Assembly: GCF_001593955.1 (NCBI RefSeq)
Contig: NZ_LTAZ01000002.1
Span: 38,060-102,059 of the forward strand
Reading direction: 5' to 3'
Length of the DNA stretch: 64,000 nt
Source of the DNA: Halalkalicoccus paucihalophilus
Lineage (GTDB): Archaea > Halobacteriota > Halobacteria > Halobacteriales > Halalkalicoccaceae
A program made the translations under genes and the position numbers. This document shows positions 52,896 through 61,953 of the stretch, piece by piece. The notes below the pieces were generated by a model, which did not search any database, was not told the origin of the DNA, and was given only the letters and a program-made list of their open reading frames with translations. The stretch's first letter is position 1; each line of letters begins with the position of its first letter.

Positions 52896-53924
52896 ATGGA
52901 GGTCCGCAAGGTTCAGATCACGGGCGGGTCGACCTTTACCGTCTCCCTCCCCAAAGAGTGGGCGACCGAGACGGGAATCGAGGCCGGAAGCGAACTGGCT
53001 TTTTACCCCGAGGGGGACACCCTCGTCGCGACACCCTCGAACGTCCCGAGCGAGGCCAGCACCACGCTCGCCGTCGAGGAGGTGAGTCCACAGGAACTCG
53101 AAAGCCGGCTCGTCACCCTGTACATCAACGGCTTCGACGAGATCGTCCTCGAAGCGGATCGGATCACGACCGGTCAGCGCCGGACGATCCGCACGGCGAC
53201 GACGGGGCTCGTCGGGTTCGAGGTCAGCGTCGAGACGGAAGAGAGAATGGTTCTTCAGGACTTCCTCGATTCCTCAGAGCTGTCGCTTCACGACACCGTC
53301 ATGCAGATGCGGCTTCTCGCCTTCTCGATGCTCGACGACGCCACCGAGGGGCTGCTCGAGGGGGACTCGGACCGAATCGACGGGATCGCCGCCCGCGACG
53401 ACGACGTTGATCGCCTCTGGTACGTCACTTCGCGGCTGTTTCGCGCCGTGTTGCGCGACCCGCGTGCGGCCGCCGCGGTCGATATCGGTCGCGAGACCTG
53501 CTTCGATTACCGGACCTGTGCGAGACAGATCGAGCGCATCGCCGACCACAGCGTGAAGATCGCGGGCCACAGCGCCGACCTCACCGAACTGCCGGCGGAC
53601 GTCCACGAACCGCTCGGCTCGCTCAAAAGCGAGTCACGCGGGATCGTCGAGAACGCGATGGACGCCTTCCTCGTCGAGGACCGTGACCGGGCGACGGAAC
53701 TCGCGACGGCGACGCTCGCCCGGGCCGCGGAGATGGATGCCCGGACGAGAACGATCGACGAGCAGCTCAGAGCGGTCGATCCCGCCGACGCCCAGCTGCT
53801 GGGACTGATCGTCGACTCGCTGTCGCGGATCGGCGACTACGGCGCGAACATCGCCGAAACCGCCCTCCAGAAGGCCGCACCGACGCCGGAATCGGGACCG
53901 AACGCGGAGAGAACCCTCCGCTAG
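52896..53924 (+). CDS. AbrB/SpoVT-PhoU phosphate uptake regulator
   Basis: 342 residues. An N-terminal swapped-hairpin AbrB domain (MEVRKVQITGGSTFTVSLPK) for DNA binding, followed by two PhoU-like repeats (ARQIERIADHSVKIAGHSAD and VDSLSRIGDYGANIAETALQ). ATG 52896 is 27 bases after CTTATGT. Such fusions are archaeal phosphate regulators; the divergent pstB-phoU is the likely target. Confidence 0.9.
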   Translation: MEVRKVQITGGSTFTVSLPKEWATETGIEAGSELAFYPEGDTLVATPSNVPSEASTTLAVEEVSPQELESRLVTLYINGFDEIVLEADRITTGQRRTIRTATTGLVGFEVSVETEERMVLQDFLDSSELSLHDTVMQMRLLAFSMLDDATEGLLEGDSDRIDGIAARDDDVDRLWYVTSRLFRAVLRDPRAAAAVDIGRETCFDYRTCARQIERIADHSVKIAGHSADLTELPADVHEPLGSLKSESRGIVENAMDAFLVEDRDRATELATATLARAAEMDARTRTIDEQLRAVDPADAQLLGLIVDSLSRIGDYGANIAETALQKAAPTPESGPNAERTLR

Positions 53925-53944
53925 CCGAAGACGGGTCGTCGAAC

Positions 53945-54184
53945 TCAGGCGTAGCTTCGCTCTGCGAACTCGAGGATGCGTTCGGATTCGGGCATCGTGA
54001 TCCCATACTCCTCGTCGACCAGAACCGGCACGCCCCGCTGTCCCGAGACCCGCTTTACCTCGTCGCGTTTCGAGTGAAGCGCCTCCGTCCAGGTCGTCTC
54101 GTATTCGACACCCAATTCGTCGAGCCGATCAGCGACCTTCTCACAGTACGGACAGCCATCGAGCTGGTACAGCGTGACGGACAT
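53945..54184 (-). CDS. Glutaredoxin-like protein (CPYC)
   Basis: 79 residues, VTLYQLDGCPYCEKVADRLD with active site CPYC and GQRGVPVLVDEEYGITMPES with the cis-Pro. It resembles the thioredoxin-fold half of glutathione S-transferases. CTTTTTACTT about 27 bases upstream. It is divergent from the R2lox gene. Confidence 0.87.
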   Translation of the reverse strand: MSVTLYQLDGCPYCEKVADRLDELGVEYETTWTEALHSKRDEVKRVSGQRGVPVLVDEEYGITMPESERILEFAERSYA

Positions 54185-54233
54185 ACCGGATAGTAGCGTG
54201 CCACAAGTAAAAAGTCAACTCTGCATGCAATAC

Positions 54234-54241
54234 GCTTTTAC
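54234..54241 (+). promoter_or_regulatory. TATA element of the R2lox gene
   Basis: GCTTTTAC is centred 27 bases upstream of ATG 54264 and selects it over an in-frame extension upstream. Confidence 0.55.
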
Positions 54242-54263
54242 CCAAATTCAACTAGATAGTTCT

Positions 54264-55154
54264 ATGCAGCAAAAAGTCGCTGCGGAACACTCCCTGGATC
54301 GGTCCGGCCGGGCGTACCGATACTACAGGAACGCCGTCGAGCGCCACTGGGACCCCGACGCGATCGACCTGAGCACGGACCGCGAGCGACTGGCCGAACT
54401 CGACGGGGCGACCTTTACCGACCTCAGACGGACGCTAGCGCTGTTCGGGGCGGGGGAGGCGGCCGTCACGGAGGATCTCGCGCCGCTCGCGGTGGTTTTG
54501 GAGCGGATCGAGGACCAGATGTTCATCACGACCCAACTCTACGAGGAGGCGAAACACGCGGACTTCTTCGACCGGTACTGGCGGGAGGTGGTTCACCCCG
54601 TCGAGGACGACCGCGGACTCGAACGGACCTCACCGCTCGACGACAGGTGGTTCTTCGACACATATCACGACCTGTTCGAGCGAAACGAGGCGGCGATGGA
54701 CCGCCTGCTTACGGACGACACGCCCGCAAACCGCGTGCGAGCGTTCTGTCACTACCATCTGACGATCGAGGGGATCATGGCCCAGACGGGCTACTACGCC
54801 GTCCAGACCGGCTACAGCGGCGAGATCCTCGAACTCCCGCTGGTACCCGGGCTGGTCGAGGGCTTCGGGAAGATCCGTGGCGACGAGGGCAGGCACGTCG
54901 GGTTCGGCATGGCGAAACTCAAGGAGCTCATCGAGGAGGGCGTCCCGATGGACGTGATCCACGAGACGGTCAACGAACTCCTGCCGCTGACCCAGGAGGT
55001 GGCCGCGACCGCGGCGGCGAGCGAGGACGGTGCCGGACTCGGCGAGGAGAAACTCACCGCCTACGCCGCCGAGAAACACCTCCAGCGTATGGAGCAGCTC
55101 TCGAATTCGAGCGTCGCCATCCCCGACATCGAGGAACTGGTCGCGATCGAGTGA
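54264..55154 (+). CDS. R2-like ligand-binding oxidase (R2lox)
   Basis: 296 residues, ferritin-like fold related to ribonucleotide reductase R2. Predicted metal ligands: Glu65 (GEAAVTEDL), Glu95 and His98 (EEAKHADFF), Glu169 (YHLTIEGIM), Glu208 and His211 (DEGRHVGFG). Val68 and Tyr164 occupy the positions of the Val-Tyr ether cross-link described for Mn/Fe R2lox. The true R2 radical Tyr is not expected. The physiological substrate is unknown. No R1 gene is nearby. Confidence 0.85.
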   Translation: MQQKVAAEHSLDRSGRAYRYYRNAVERHWDPDAIDLSTDRERLAELDGATFTDLRRTLALFGAGEAAVTEDLAPLAVVLERIEDQMFITTQLYEEAKHADFFDRYWREVVHPVEDDRGLERTSPLDDRWFFDTYHDLFERNEAAMDRLLTDDTPANRVRAFCHYHLTIEGIMAQTGYYAVQTGYSGEILELPLVPGLVEGFGKIRGDEGRHVGFGMAKLKELIEEGVPMDVIHETVNELLPLTQEVAATAAASEDGAGLGEEKLTAYAAEKHLQRMEQLSNSSVAIPDIEELVAIE

Positions 55155-55156
55155 CC

Positions 55157-55165
55157 TTTTTTTAA
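55157..55165 (+). promoter_or_regulatory. T-run: possible R2lox terminator and TATA for the next gene
   Basis: TTTTTTTAA follows the R2lox stop by two bases and lies 28 bases before ATG 55189. It could end R2lox transcripts and serve as promoter for a leaderless transcript starting there. Confidence 0.45.
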
Positions 55166-55188
55166 TGATCGGCGTCCCACACGGTAGT

Positions 55189-55221
55189 ATGCACGCACAA
55201 CTCGCGGTGAGTTTCACATGA
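55189..55221 (+). CDS. Possible 10-residue leader ORF
   Basis: ATG 55189 encodes MHAQLAVSFT and its TGA overlaps the ATG of the oxidoreductase (ATGA). A TATA-like run sits 28 bases upstream, and GGTGAG (55206-55211) lies 7 bases before ATG 55218, so downstream translation could start from the site or by reinitiation. Could be chance; there is no conservation evidence here. Confidence 0.35.
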   Translation: MHAQLAVSFT

Positions 55222-56216
55222 CTGCGCGCGACGTCCACCTCCCCGTTGCCGCCCAGTCGGGCATCGAATCGCTCGTTTCGTACACCCAGCGGGCGGAGCG
55301 AGCGGGTTACGAGCGCGTCTGGCTGCCCGAGACGTGGGGCCGTGACGCCGTGAGCGTACTGACGGTGCTCGCAGAACGAACCGACTCCGTGGGACTGGGA
55401 GCGAGCATCCTCCCCGTCTACTCGCGCTCGCCGACGCTGATGGGTCAGGCCGCCGCGACCCTCCAGGAGGTCTCAGAAGGACGATTCCGACTCGGGATCG
55501 GACCCAGCGGCCCGGCGGTGATCGGCGGCTGGCACGGCGAGCCCTTCGAGCGACCGCTGCGACGGACCCGCGAGTACATCGAGATCGTCAAGCGGGTGCT
55601 CTCGGGCGAGCCGGTCGAGTACGATGGTGAGATATTCCAGCTCTCGGGCTTCCGACTCCGGAGCGAGCCGCCCGAGCCCGCTCCCGAAATCGACGCCGCC
55701 GGGCTGGGGCCGAAATCCGTCGAACTCGCGGGCCGCTTTGCCGATGGGTGGCACGCCGTCGTCTTCACCCCCGACGGAATCCGGGATCGGCTCGCGGACC
55801 TCGAACGCGGGGCGGAGTTGGGCGATCGCGACCCGAGCGAGGTTCGGACCACGCTCTCGCTGACCTGTTGTGCTCTCGCAGACCGCGAGCGCGCCCGGGA
55901 ACTCGCACGTCAGCACACCGCCTTCTACGTCGGCGGGATGGGGACCTATTATCGAAAATCGCTGGCACGGCAGGGCTACGAGGAGGAGGCTAACGCCATC
56001 GCGTCCGCGTGGGGAAGCGGCGAGCGCGAGACGGCGCTCGATCACGTCTCCGATGAGCTGCTCGACGAACTCTGTGCGGCCGGTACGCCAGAAGAAGCGA
56101 CGGAGTCGATCGAGCGCTTCGAGGCGGTCGACGGGCTGGATTCGGTCGCGGTAAGCTTCCCGCGGGGCGCAAGCGAGGAGGAAATCGAGACGACGATCGA
56201 CGCGCTCGCGCCGTAG
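55218..56216 (+). CDS. LLM-class F420-dependent oxidoreductase (TIGR04024-like)
   Basis: 332-residue bacterial luciferase-like TIM barrel. VHLPVAAQSGIESLVSYTQR, then RVWLPETWGRDAVSVLTVLA and GRFRLGIGPSGPAVIGGWHG fit the haloarchaeal TIGR04024 family. Uses coenzyme F420 by family analogy; substrate unknown. ATG 55218 agrees with the family N-terminus. Confidence 0.87.
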   Translation: MTARDVHLPVAAQSGIESLVSYTQRAERAGYERVWLPETWGRDAVSVLTVLAERTDSVGLGASILPVYSRSPTLMGQAAATLQEVSEGRFRLGIGPSGPAVIGGWHGEPFERPLRRTREYIEIVKRVLSGEPVEYDGEIFQLSGFRLRSEPPEPAPEIDAAGLGPKSVELAGRFADGWHAVVFTPDGIRDRLADLERGAELGDRDPSEVRTTLSLTCCALADRERARELARQHTAFYVGGMGTYYRKSLARQGYEEEANAIASAWGSGERETALDHVSDELLDELCAAGTPEEATESIERFEAVDGLDSVAVSFPRGASEEEIETTIDALAP

Positions 56217-56219
56217 CTC

Positions 56220-57632
56220 TCAGCTCATCGAAGGCGTCGGTTTCCGGCCCTCCCCGTAGAACGTGCCGTGGAAGTCGAACGGGAGCGCGTGGGGTAGGTA
56301 CGCACGTGCGATCTCCTCGAACTCGGCCGCATCAAGGACGAGCACGCAGGAGCGCTCCTCGTCGGTGTCGAGTGCGACCGAGAGCAGGACGCCGTCGTCC
56401 TCCGCGTCGCCGCCGGGGCGCGGGACGAACAGCGGTTCGCCCGGGTGGATCCCCTTCTCGGCCCACTCCCGATCGCTCTCGTGTTCGACGTCGACCTTGT
56501 GCAGACGATCGTTGAAGCTCCCCGAGTCCGTGCCGACGCCGTAACAGAACCGGTAGGGGTGGAGGTTCGCCTCGGCGTAGTTGGTGGTGGGGAACTCGAT
56601 CGGTCCCTCAAAGAGCGTCCGTCCCTCGGCGCGTTCGGTATCGAGGTCGAGTCGGTACCGCCGGAGTTCGCCAGCGGGGACGTCGGGCGTTCGCGAACGG
56701 AGGTTCGCGAGCGCGAGCGCGGGGACGATCGAGTAGTCCTCGAAGGCGACGAGGTCGACGAACAGCTCGTCGCCGCGCTCGTAGGCGTCGACGTGATGGA
56801 AGGTGAAAACGGGCGGAACTACGGGTTCGGCGACCACCTCGCCGTCGCGCCGGTCGACGACGAGAAACCGGGTGTCGCGCTCGGGATACCACCGGAAGCT
56901 CTCGGCGAACGGCCGGCTATCGAGCAGGCGGCGCGACGAGGTCCGGAAGGGGTGTTCGGTGAGGACGGCGTAGTGGTCGGTCAGGGCGAAGCTGTGGACG
57001 TACGCGGGTTCGTCGCGTTCGATATGGGCGATCCGCTCTACGGGGCCGTCGTCGGGGTCGCGATAGAGGACGTAGCCCGGCTTCCGGCCGAGTCGAGTGC
57101 CGAGGCTGACCCACTCCTCCTGGACGAAATCGTAGTGGTCGTGGGCGATGGTGCCGGTCGCGGGAACCTGAGTCTCGCGGTGGCCGAGCACGGAGAGGTC
57201 CCCGGGATCGAAGGCGACATCGCGGACAGTCTCGGTCACCGCCCGGTGTTCGCCGTCGCGGTGGCGGACCGTGATCGAGGCGTTGTCGGTCTGGGTACCG
57301 CCGAGGGCGTTTCGCAGGCGGTCGAGCACCGACCACGAGGGGTTCGTTCCGAACTCCCCGTAGCGAAGCTCACCGTGTTGGGCCGCCCGGTAGGCGTCGC
57401 TGTCGAGAAACCGACTCGAGTACTCCAGTTCCCCCTCGCGGATCTCGAAGCGTCTCAGGAGTGCGAACCCATCGAACCAGTGGCTGAGTTCACGCCCGTC
57501 GACCTCGAATCGACCGGGACCGTTCCGGTAGAGCGTCCCCGAGAGCCAGTCGGGAACCTCTCCCACGACCTCGAGCGCTACCGAGTCGGTCTCCTCGTCG
57601 AACGACCGAAAGCCGAGACGGTGATCTGCCAT
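56220..57632 (-). CDS. Carotenoid oxygenase family protein
   Basis: 470 residues, seven-bladed propeller dioxygenase with four conserved His for Fe(II): candidates lie in PATGTIAHDHYDF, PAYVHSFALTDHYAVLTEHP, PVFTFHHVDAYERGDELF and PFDFHGTFYGEGRK. GTLYRNGPGRFEVDGRELSH is the family N-terminal motif. It may cleave carotenoids to retinal or apocarotenoids; the cleavage site is not predictable here. Confidence 0.88.
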   Translation of the reverse strand: MADHRLGFRSFDEETDSVALEVVGEVPDWLSGTLYRNGPGRFEVDGRELSHWFDGFALLRRFEIREGELEYSSRFLDSDAYRAAQHGELRYGEFGTNPSWSVLDRLRNALGGTQTDNASITVRHRDGEHRAVTETVRDVAFDPGDLSVLGHRETQVPATGTIAHDHYDFVQEEWVSLGTRLGRKPGYVLYRDPDDGPVERIAHIERDEPAYVHSFALTDHYAVLTEHPFRTSSRRLLDSRPFAESFRWYPERDTRFLVVDRRDGEVVAEPVVPPVFTFHHVDAYERGDELFVDLVAFEDYSIVPALALANLRSRTPDVPAGELRRYRLDLDTERAEGRTLFEGPIEFPTTNYAEANLHPYRFCYGVGTDSGSFNDRLHKVDVEHESDREWAEKGIHPGEPLFVPRPGGDAEDDGVLLSVALDTDEERSCVLVLDAAEFEEIARAYLPHALPFDFHGTFYGEGRKPTPSMS

Positions 57633-57670
57633 GGCGGCGAGACGACGCCGTGGCGCATAGTTCTGACCCC

Positions 57671-57679
57671 GTTTTATGG
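57671..57679 (+). promoter_or_regulatory. TATA element selecting a GTG start
   Basis: GTTTTATGG is centred 28 bases upstream of GTG 57703. The ATG at 57676 overlaps this element and is therefore an unlikely start. Confidence 0.6.
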
Positions 57680-57702
57680 GGCTGGCGGTCCAATCCGGGG
57701 AC

Positions 57703-58668
57703 GTGAACGCCATTCGAATCGAGTCCTTCGGCGACAGCGACGCACTCGAACCCACCGAGATCGACCGGCCCGATCCCGACGCGGGACAGGTCCTGCTCGA
57801 CGTGCGCGCCGCCGGGATCAACTTCGCGGACATCATGCAGCGCCGTGGCGAGTATCCGGGCGGCCCACAGCCACCGTTCACGCCGGGGATGGAGGCCGCG
57901 GGCGTCGTGGACGAGGCCGATGGTACCGACCTCTCGGAGGGTGACCGCGTGGTCGGGCTGGTCGGACAGGGTGGGTACGCGGAGTACGCCCTCGCCGACG
58001 CCGGGGCGCTGTTCCCGATCCCCGATGGCATGAGCTTCGAGGAAGCCGCCGGCTTCCCGGTCCAGTACCTCACCGCACACAACTGCCTGTTCGAGTGGGG
58101 CGGGCTCGAAGACGGCGAGCGGGTACTGATTCACGCCGCCGCCGGTGGGGTCGGGACCGCCGCCGTCCAACTCGCCTCCAGGGCGGGTGCGGAGGTGTTT
58201 GGCACCGCGAGTACCTCCGAAAAACTCGATCTGGCCGCCGAATTGGGCTGTGATCACCCCATCAACTACACCGAGACGGACTTCGCGACGGAAGTCGGGG
58301 CAATCACTGACGGGGGACTGGACCTCGTCCTCGACGGGGTCGGCGGCGAGAGCTTCGAGAAGAGCCTCGACGCGCTCGCGCCCTTCGGCCGGATCGTGGC
58401 CTACGGCGTCGCGAGCGGCGAACCCGGACGAGTGGAGACCCCCGAACTCCTCTTCGGGAACAACTCGGTGATCGGCTACCACCTCGGACAGGCGAGCCAG
58501 CAGGCGCCCCAGAGGGTGTTTTCGGCCGTCGAGGACCTCACGGAGGGCTTTTCCTCGGGCGAACTGGAGGTCGTCGTCGGCGAGACGTTCGACCTAAAGG
58601 ACGCGAGCGAGGCCCACGCCCACATCGAGAACCGCGAGAGCACCGGGAAAGTCGTACTCGTTCCCTAG
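57703..58668 (+). CDS. Quinone oxidoreductase-type medium-chain reductase
   Basis: 321 residues from GTG 57703. AAGINFADIMQRRGEYPGG, HAAAGGVGTAAVQLASRAGA (NADPH-binding) and LDLVLDGVGGESFEKSL show the zinc-free MDR/QOR family. It reduces quinones or enones with NADPH; the physiological substrate is unknown. Confidence 0.9.
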   Translation: MNAIRIESFGDSDALEPTEIDRPDPDAGQVLLDVRAAGINFADIMQRRGEYPGGPQPPFTPGMEAAGVVDEADGTDLSEGDRVVGLVGQGGYAEYALADAGALFPIPDGMSFEEAAGFPVQYLTAHNCLFEWGGLEDGERVLIHAAAGGVGTAAVQLASRAGAEVFGTASTSEKLDLAAELGCDHPINYTETDFATEVGAITDGGLDLVLDGVGGESFEKSLDALAPFGRIVAYGVASGEPGRVETPELLFGNNSVIGYHLGQASQQAPQRVFSAVEDLTEGFSSGELEVVVGETFDLKDASEAHAHIENRESTGKVVLVP

Positions 58669-58674
58669 GCGGGC

Positions 58675-59355
58675 TCACGCCACCGGATCGATCCCGTCGC
58701 GTCGCCCGTCGAGGACCGCAAAGCGCTCCCCACGCCGTGTTTCGAGCCAGTACAGCAGGCGCTCTGCCCAGCGGAGCTTTCGGGCTTTCGTCGGCCCGAC
58801 CGAGGGATCCTCGAAGTCCCAGCCCGGAAACAGGAGTTCCGAAGCGCCGAACTCGTCGACGAGAAAGGCCCCCCGGTCGCCGTCGGTAAAGCCACCGAAG
58901 TTCTCGACGGGGCCCGTCGGGGCGGCTTGAGTCGTCGGAAGGACGTTTTCGTCAGCAAGTCGGGGCACCCACCGCTCGACCAGCGCGAGGTTGTCCCCGT
59001 GGGCGTGGACGGCGACTGGCACTCCGTCCCGGGTGAGTCGTCGGACTGTTTCGGGGTTCTTATCGAGATCCGTGACCATCAGGTCGACGTCGATCCCGGC
59101 CTCCCTGAGAACGTCGGCGGCCGTCGAGGCGGCGATCACGTAGTCGGCCCCGGCGGCGAGTTCGAGGTCGTCGGGAAGCGAGGGACCCGCCCCCGCTACC
59201 GCGACGGCCGCACCCTCGATCTCCGCCAACCGGCACTTCTCGAACGGCTTCACGAGTCGGGCGAGGACGTCCCGGGCGTGCTCGTCCGCTCGACGACCGA
59301 ACCCGAAGTCCGCGAGGATCGCCTCGTAGACCGGCTCCCACGTCTCGAAGTTCAT
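58675..59355 (-). CDS. mptE: 6-hydroxymethyl-7,8-dihydropterin pyrophosphokinase, MptE type
   Basis: 226-residue DUF115 protein. VAVAGAGPSLPDDLELAAG, then DVDLMVTDLDKNPETVRRLT and VAVHAHGDNLALVERWVPR are family blocks. It makes pterin diphosphate for the folate/methanopterin route, used by the following dihydropteroate synthase-type gene on the same strand. Confidence 0.9.
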   Translation of the reverse strand: MNFETWEPVYEAILADFGFGRRADEHARDVLARLVKPFEKCRLAEIEGAAVAVAGAGPSLPDDLELAAGADYVIAASTAADVLREAGIDVDLMVTDLDKNPETVRRLTRDGVPVAVHAHGDNLALVERWVPRLADENVLPTTQAAPTGPVENFGGFTDGDRGAFLVDEFGASELLFPGWDFEDPSVGPTKARKLRWAERLLYWLETRRGERFAVLDGRRDGIDPVA

Positions 59356-59481
59356 CGCAGTCGCTTTCGAGTCGGCGTCGATATAATCGGTTCCGTGAGC
59401 CGGAGTGGCCCGAGTACCCCTACCCGGGGGCCCTTCCGGCTTCCACCCGTCCGTTTTATCGCCTCCGGTATAAGCTTTCTC

Positions 59482-60609
59482 TTAGTTGAAATCATCTAGT
59501 ATCTTCGAGAATATTGTCGGAAGACGGCCCGTTTCGACCGGAACCGTTCGATCCAGCGAGTAGAAGCCGTCTCGCGTCCCAAACAGCAGTGTGGGGTCGG
59601 TGCCAGCGAGATGGACACCCGCGGTATCGGCGACCGCGGCGGCGAGCGGTTCGTAGGCGTCGCCCAGTTCGGCGAGGCGGAACCAGCGGATGACGCCCGC
59701 GTCCGCGAGGACGGGATCGCCACCGACCCGTTCGAGGTAGCGGGCAGCCTCCCTGCGGGTCGTCACGTCGAGTTCCTCGACGGTGGGATCACGAACGCGC
59801 TCGCGGGCGAACTCCCGACCGACGAGTGCGGCGTCGCGGGTCTCGCGTACGTCGTGGGTTCGCAGGACGTGTGCGCCGCGTTCGACGGCCATCGCGGTCG
59901 CCGCCAACGAGACGGGAAGCGCCTCCCCGGTTTCGCGCCCGGCGATCTCCCGCAGGAAGTTCTTGCGGTTGATCGACACCAGCAAGGGTCGGTCGTAGGC
60001 ACGAAACTCCCGCAACCTGGAGAACGTCTCGCGGTCGTCGTCGAGGGTTTTCTCCTCGGACCAGCCCCCGAAGGCGGGATCGAGGATCGTCTTCTCGGTG
60101 AAGCCGTTCATCGAGAGGGCCTCGTAGATCCCCTCGACCGATGCCAGGGCGCCGGGACGTTCCAAATCGGGCGGCGAGGCCATCTTGACGACCGCGGCGT
60201 CGTGGGCTTTACAGACCTCGGGCATCGAGGGGTCGGCGAAGCCACAGACGTCGTTGACCATGTCGAACCCCCGCGAGAGCGCGGCGTCGGCGACCTCGGA
60301 GTACCGGGTCTCGATCGAGAAGACCGCCTCGCCCGAGACCGATTCGAGGGTCTCGATGGCGGTGTCGAGACGGTCGAGTTCCTCCTCGGGTGAGAGCACG
60401 TCGAGGCGTTTGTTCGCGGATTCGAGGCCGACGTCGACGATATCCGCGCCCTCCGCTATCAGTTCGCGGTCGACGTAGGCGGCCGCCTCGCCGGAGTCGG
60501 CGAAGACGCTCGGGTCGTAGGGCGACTCCTCGCTGACGTTCAACACGCCCATGATCCGCGGCGGGTGGTCGTCACCGATCTCCAGCCCGGCGGCCTCGAC
60601 GGTTCGCAT
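59482..60609 (-). CDS. folP: Dihydropteroate synthase family protein
   Basis: 375 residues, TIM-barrel pterin-binding domain with IMGVLNVSEESPYDPSVFAD, EGADIVDVGLESANKRLDVL and MVNDVCGFADPSMPEVCKA. It is longer than bacterial FolP, with a C-terminal extension of about 100 residues (from RDPTVEELDVTTRREAARYL) typical of haloarchaeal homologues. It condenses p-aminobenzoate with pterin diphosphate. Confidence 0.88.
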   Translation of the reverse strand: MRTVEAAGLEIGDDHPPRIMGVLNVSEESPYDPSVFADSGEAAAYVDRELIAEGADIVDVGLESANKRLDVLSPEEELDRLDTAIETLESVSGEAVFSIETRYSEVADAALSRGFDMVNDVCGFADPSMPEVCKAHDAAVVKMASPPDLERPGALASVEGIYEALSMNGFTEKTILDPAFGGWSEEKTLDDDRETFSRLREFRAYDRPLLVSINRKNFLREIAGRETGEALPVSLAATAMAVERGAHVLRTHDVRETRDAALVGREFARERVRDPTVEELDVTTRREAARYLERVGGDPVLADAGVIRWFRLAELGDAYEPLAAAVADTAGVHLAGTDPTLLFGTRDGFYSLDRTVPVETGRLPTIFSKILDDFN

Positions 60610-60709
60610 GAACAGGGGTTGGGACGACGAGCGGATAGGCGGCCCGGTTCGTCACGGATGTGCGGGCGGATCCACGCGGTTTTTACCGCCCGCGCGGGTA
60701 ACACCAGAT

Positions 60710-61234
60710 ATGGGCAAGGTGAGCATCGGACTTCGCGGCTGGCGATTCGAGGAAGGGGAGGTGTTCGATTCGGAAGGGGAGTTCAAACCCCTCGAGGAGA
60801 TCCCCGAGGAGACGCGTTTTCGTCTCCAGCGTCTCGAACTGCTCGTCACCTCGCCGTGTCAGGCCTGCTGGCTGATCCACGGCGACGAGGACATCGCGGA
60901 GTGTAACGTCGCGGAGGCGGTCTACGGCGAACCCCGCTCGGAGGTGCTCGTCTGTGAGGAGCACGAACCGGACTTCCTCTACTGGTTTCGTGAGGAGGGG
61001 GGCCTCGAGTACATGGGCGAGGACGAGTTGAAGGACGCCTTTCACGAGTGGTTCGCCGACGACGGGCGCGCGCCGGGCAACTACGAGGGGATCGAGCACG
61101 TCGAGACCGACCCCGCGGACGTTCCCGACCCGAGCGAAGTCGATCCCGAGGAGCTGGCGGTCGAACAGCCCGAGGACGGCAAGCGGATCGATCTCCGCGA
61201 TCTGGACCTCGGACAGGAGTACCCCTCCTCGTGA
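60710..61234 (+). CDS. Conserved haloarchaeal hypothetical protein
   Basis: 174 residues, MGKVSIGLRGWRFEEGEVFD, then LVTSPCQACWLIHGDEDIAE and VLVCEEHEPDFLYWFREEGG. The CxxC and C-x-x-H elements may bind a metal. The C-terminus is acidic. TTTTTACC about 27 bases upstream. Its stop overlaps the trmJ-like start (GTGA), so they are coupled. Function not known. Confidence 0.75.
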   Translation: MGKVSIGLRGWRFEEGEVFDSEGEFKPLEEIPEETRFRLQRLELLVTSPCQACWLIHGDEDIAECNVAEAVYGEPRSEVLVCEEHEPDFLYWFREEGGLEYMGEDELKDAFHEWFADDGRAPGNYEGIEHVETDPADVPDPSEVDPEELAVEQPEDGKRIDLRDLDLGQEYPSS

Positions 61235-61947
61235 TCAGCGTCGTCGTCGTCGACGCCGAGACGCCCGGCAACGTCGGCACCATCGCCCGCGCGATGAAGA
61301 ACTTCGGCTTTGCCGATCTGAAACTCGTCGACCCGCCCGAGCTCGACAGGGACGGGGAAGCCTACGGCTTCGCCGGCCAGGCCCGCGAGGACGTTCTGCC
61401 GAGCGCGGAGGAGGTGGCGTTCGATGAAGTCGCTGAGAACTTCCACACCGTGGGCTTTACCGCGACGACCAACGAGGACGCCCGAAAGCACGTGCGCTTT
61501 CCGTTTCGCACGCCCGCCGAACTCGCCGATGATCTGGTCGGCGTCGAAACGGACGTGGCGCTTGTCTTCGGGCGCGAGCGGGTGGGACTCACCAACGAGG
61601 AACTCGCCCGGCTGGACCAGATCTGCGCGATCCCCGCGAGTGCGGAGTATCCCGTTCTCAACCTCGGGCAGGCCGCGACTGTCGCGCTGTACGAACTCCG
61701 GGGGCTGGCGATGGACGAGTCACAGCTACCCGACGTCGAACACGAACGCGCCGCAGAGCCCGAGATCGAACGGTTCTACGAGCGGTTCGAGGAGACCCTT
61801 CGAGCAGTGGGCTATCCCGAGGGTAAACGCCCGAAAACGATGCGGCTGGTGCGCCGGCTGGTCGGGCGCGCCCACCCGACCGACCGGGAGATCACGACCT
61901 TACACGGGGTTCTGCGGGCGATCGAGCGCGCAACGCGGGAGCGATAA
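61231..61947 (+). CDS. TrmJ-like RNA methyltransferase (SPOUT)
   Basis: 238 residues from GTG 61231. VVDAETPGNVGTIARAMKNF, then VALVFGRERVGLTNEELARL and YPVLNLGQAATVALYELRGL give the three SPOUT trefoil-knot motifs. Probable tRNA 2'-O-methyltransferase at position 32. The GTG lies in the preceding stop codon. Convergent with gatE. Confidence 0.9.
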   Translation: MISVVVVDAETPGNVGTIARAMKNFGFADLKLVDPPELDRDGEAYGFAGQAREDVLPSAEEVAFDEVAENFHTVGFTATTNEDARKHVRFPFRTPAELADDLVGVETDVALVFGRERVGLTNEELARLDQICAIPASAEYPVLNLGQAATVALYELRGLAMDESQLPDVEHERAAEPEIERFYERFEETLRAVGYPEGKRPKTMRLVRRLVGRAHPTDREITTLHGVLRAIERATRER

Positions 61948-61953
61948 CACGAC

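Noticed and set aside
56445..57944. 499-codon plus-strand frame across the carotenoid oxygenase
   Set aside because: Antisense to all conserved propeller motifs; valine/glycine-rich shadow reading.
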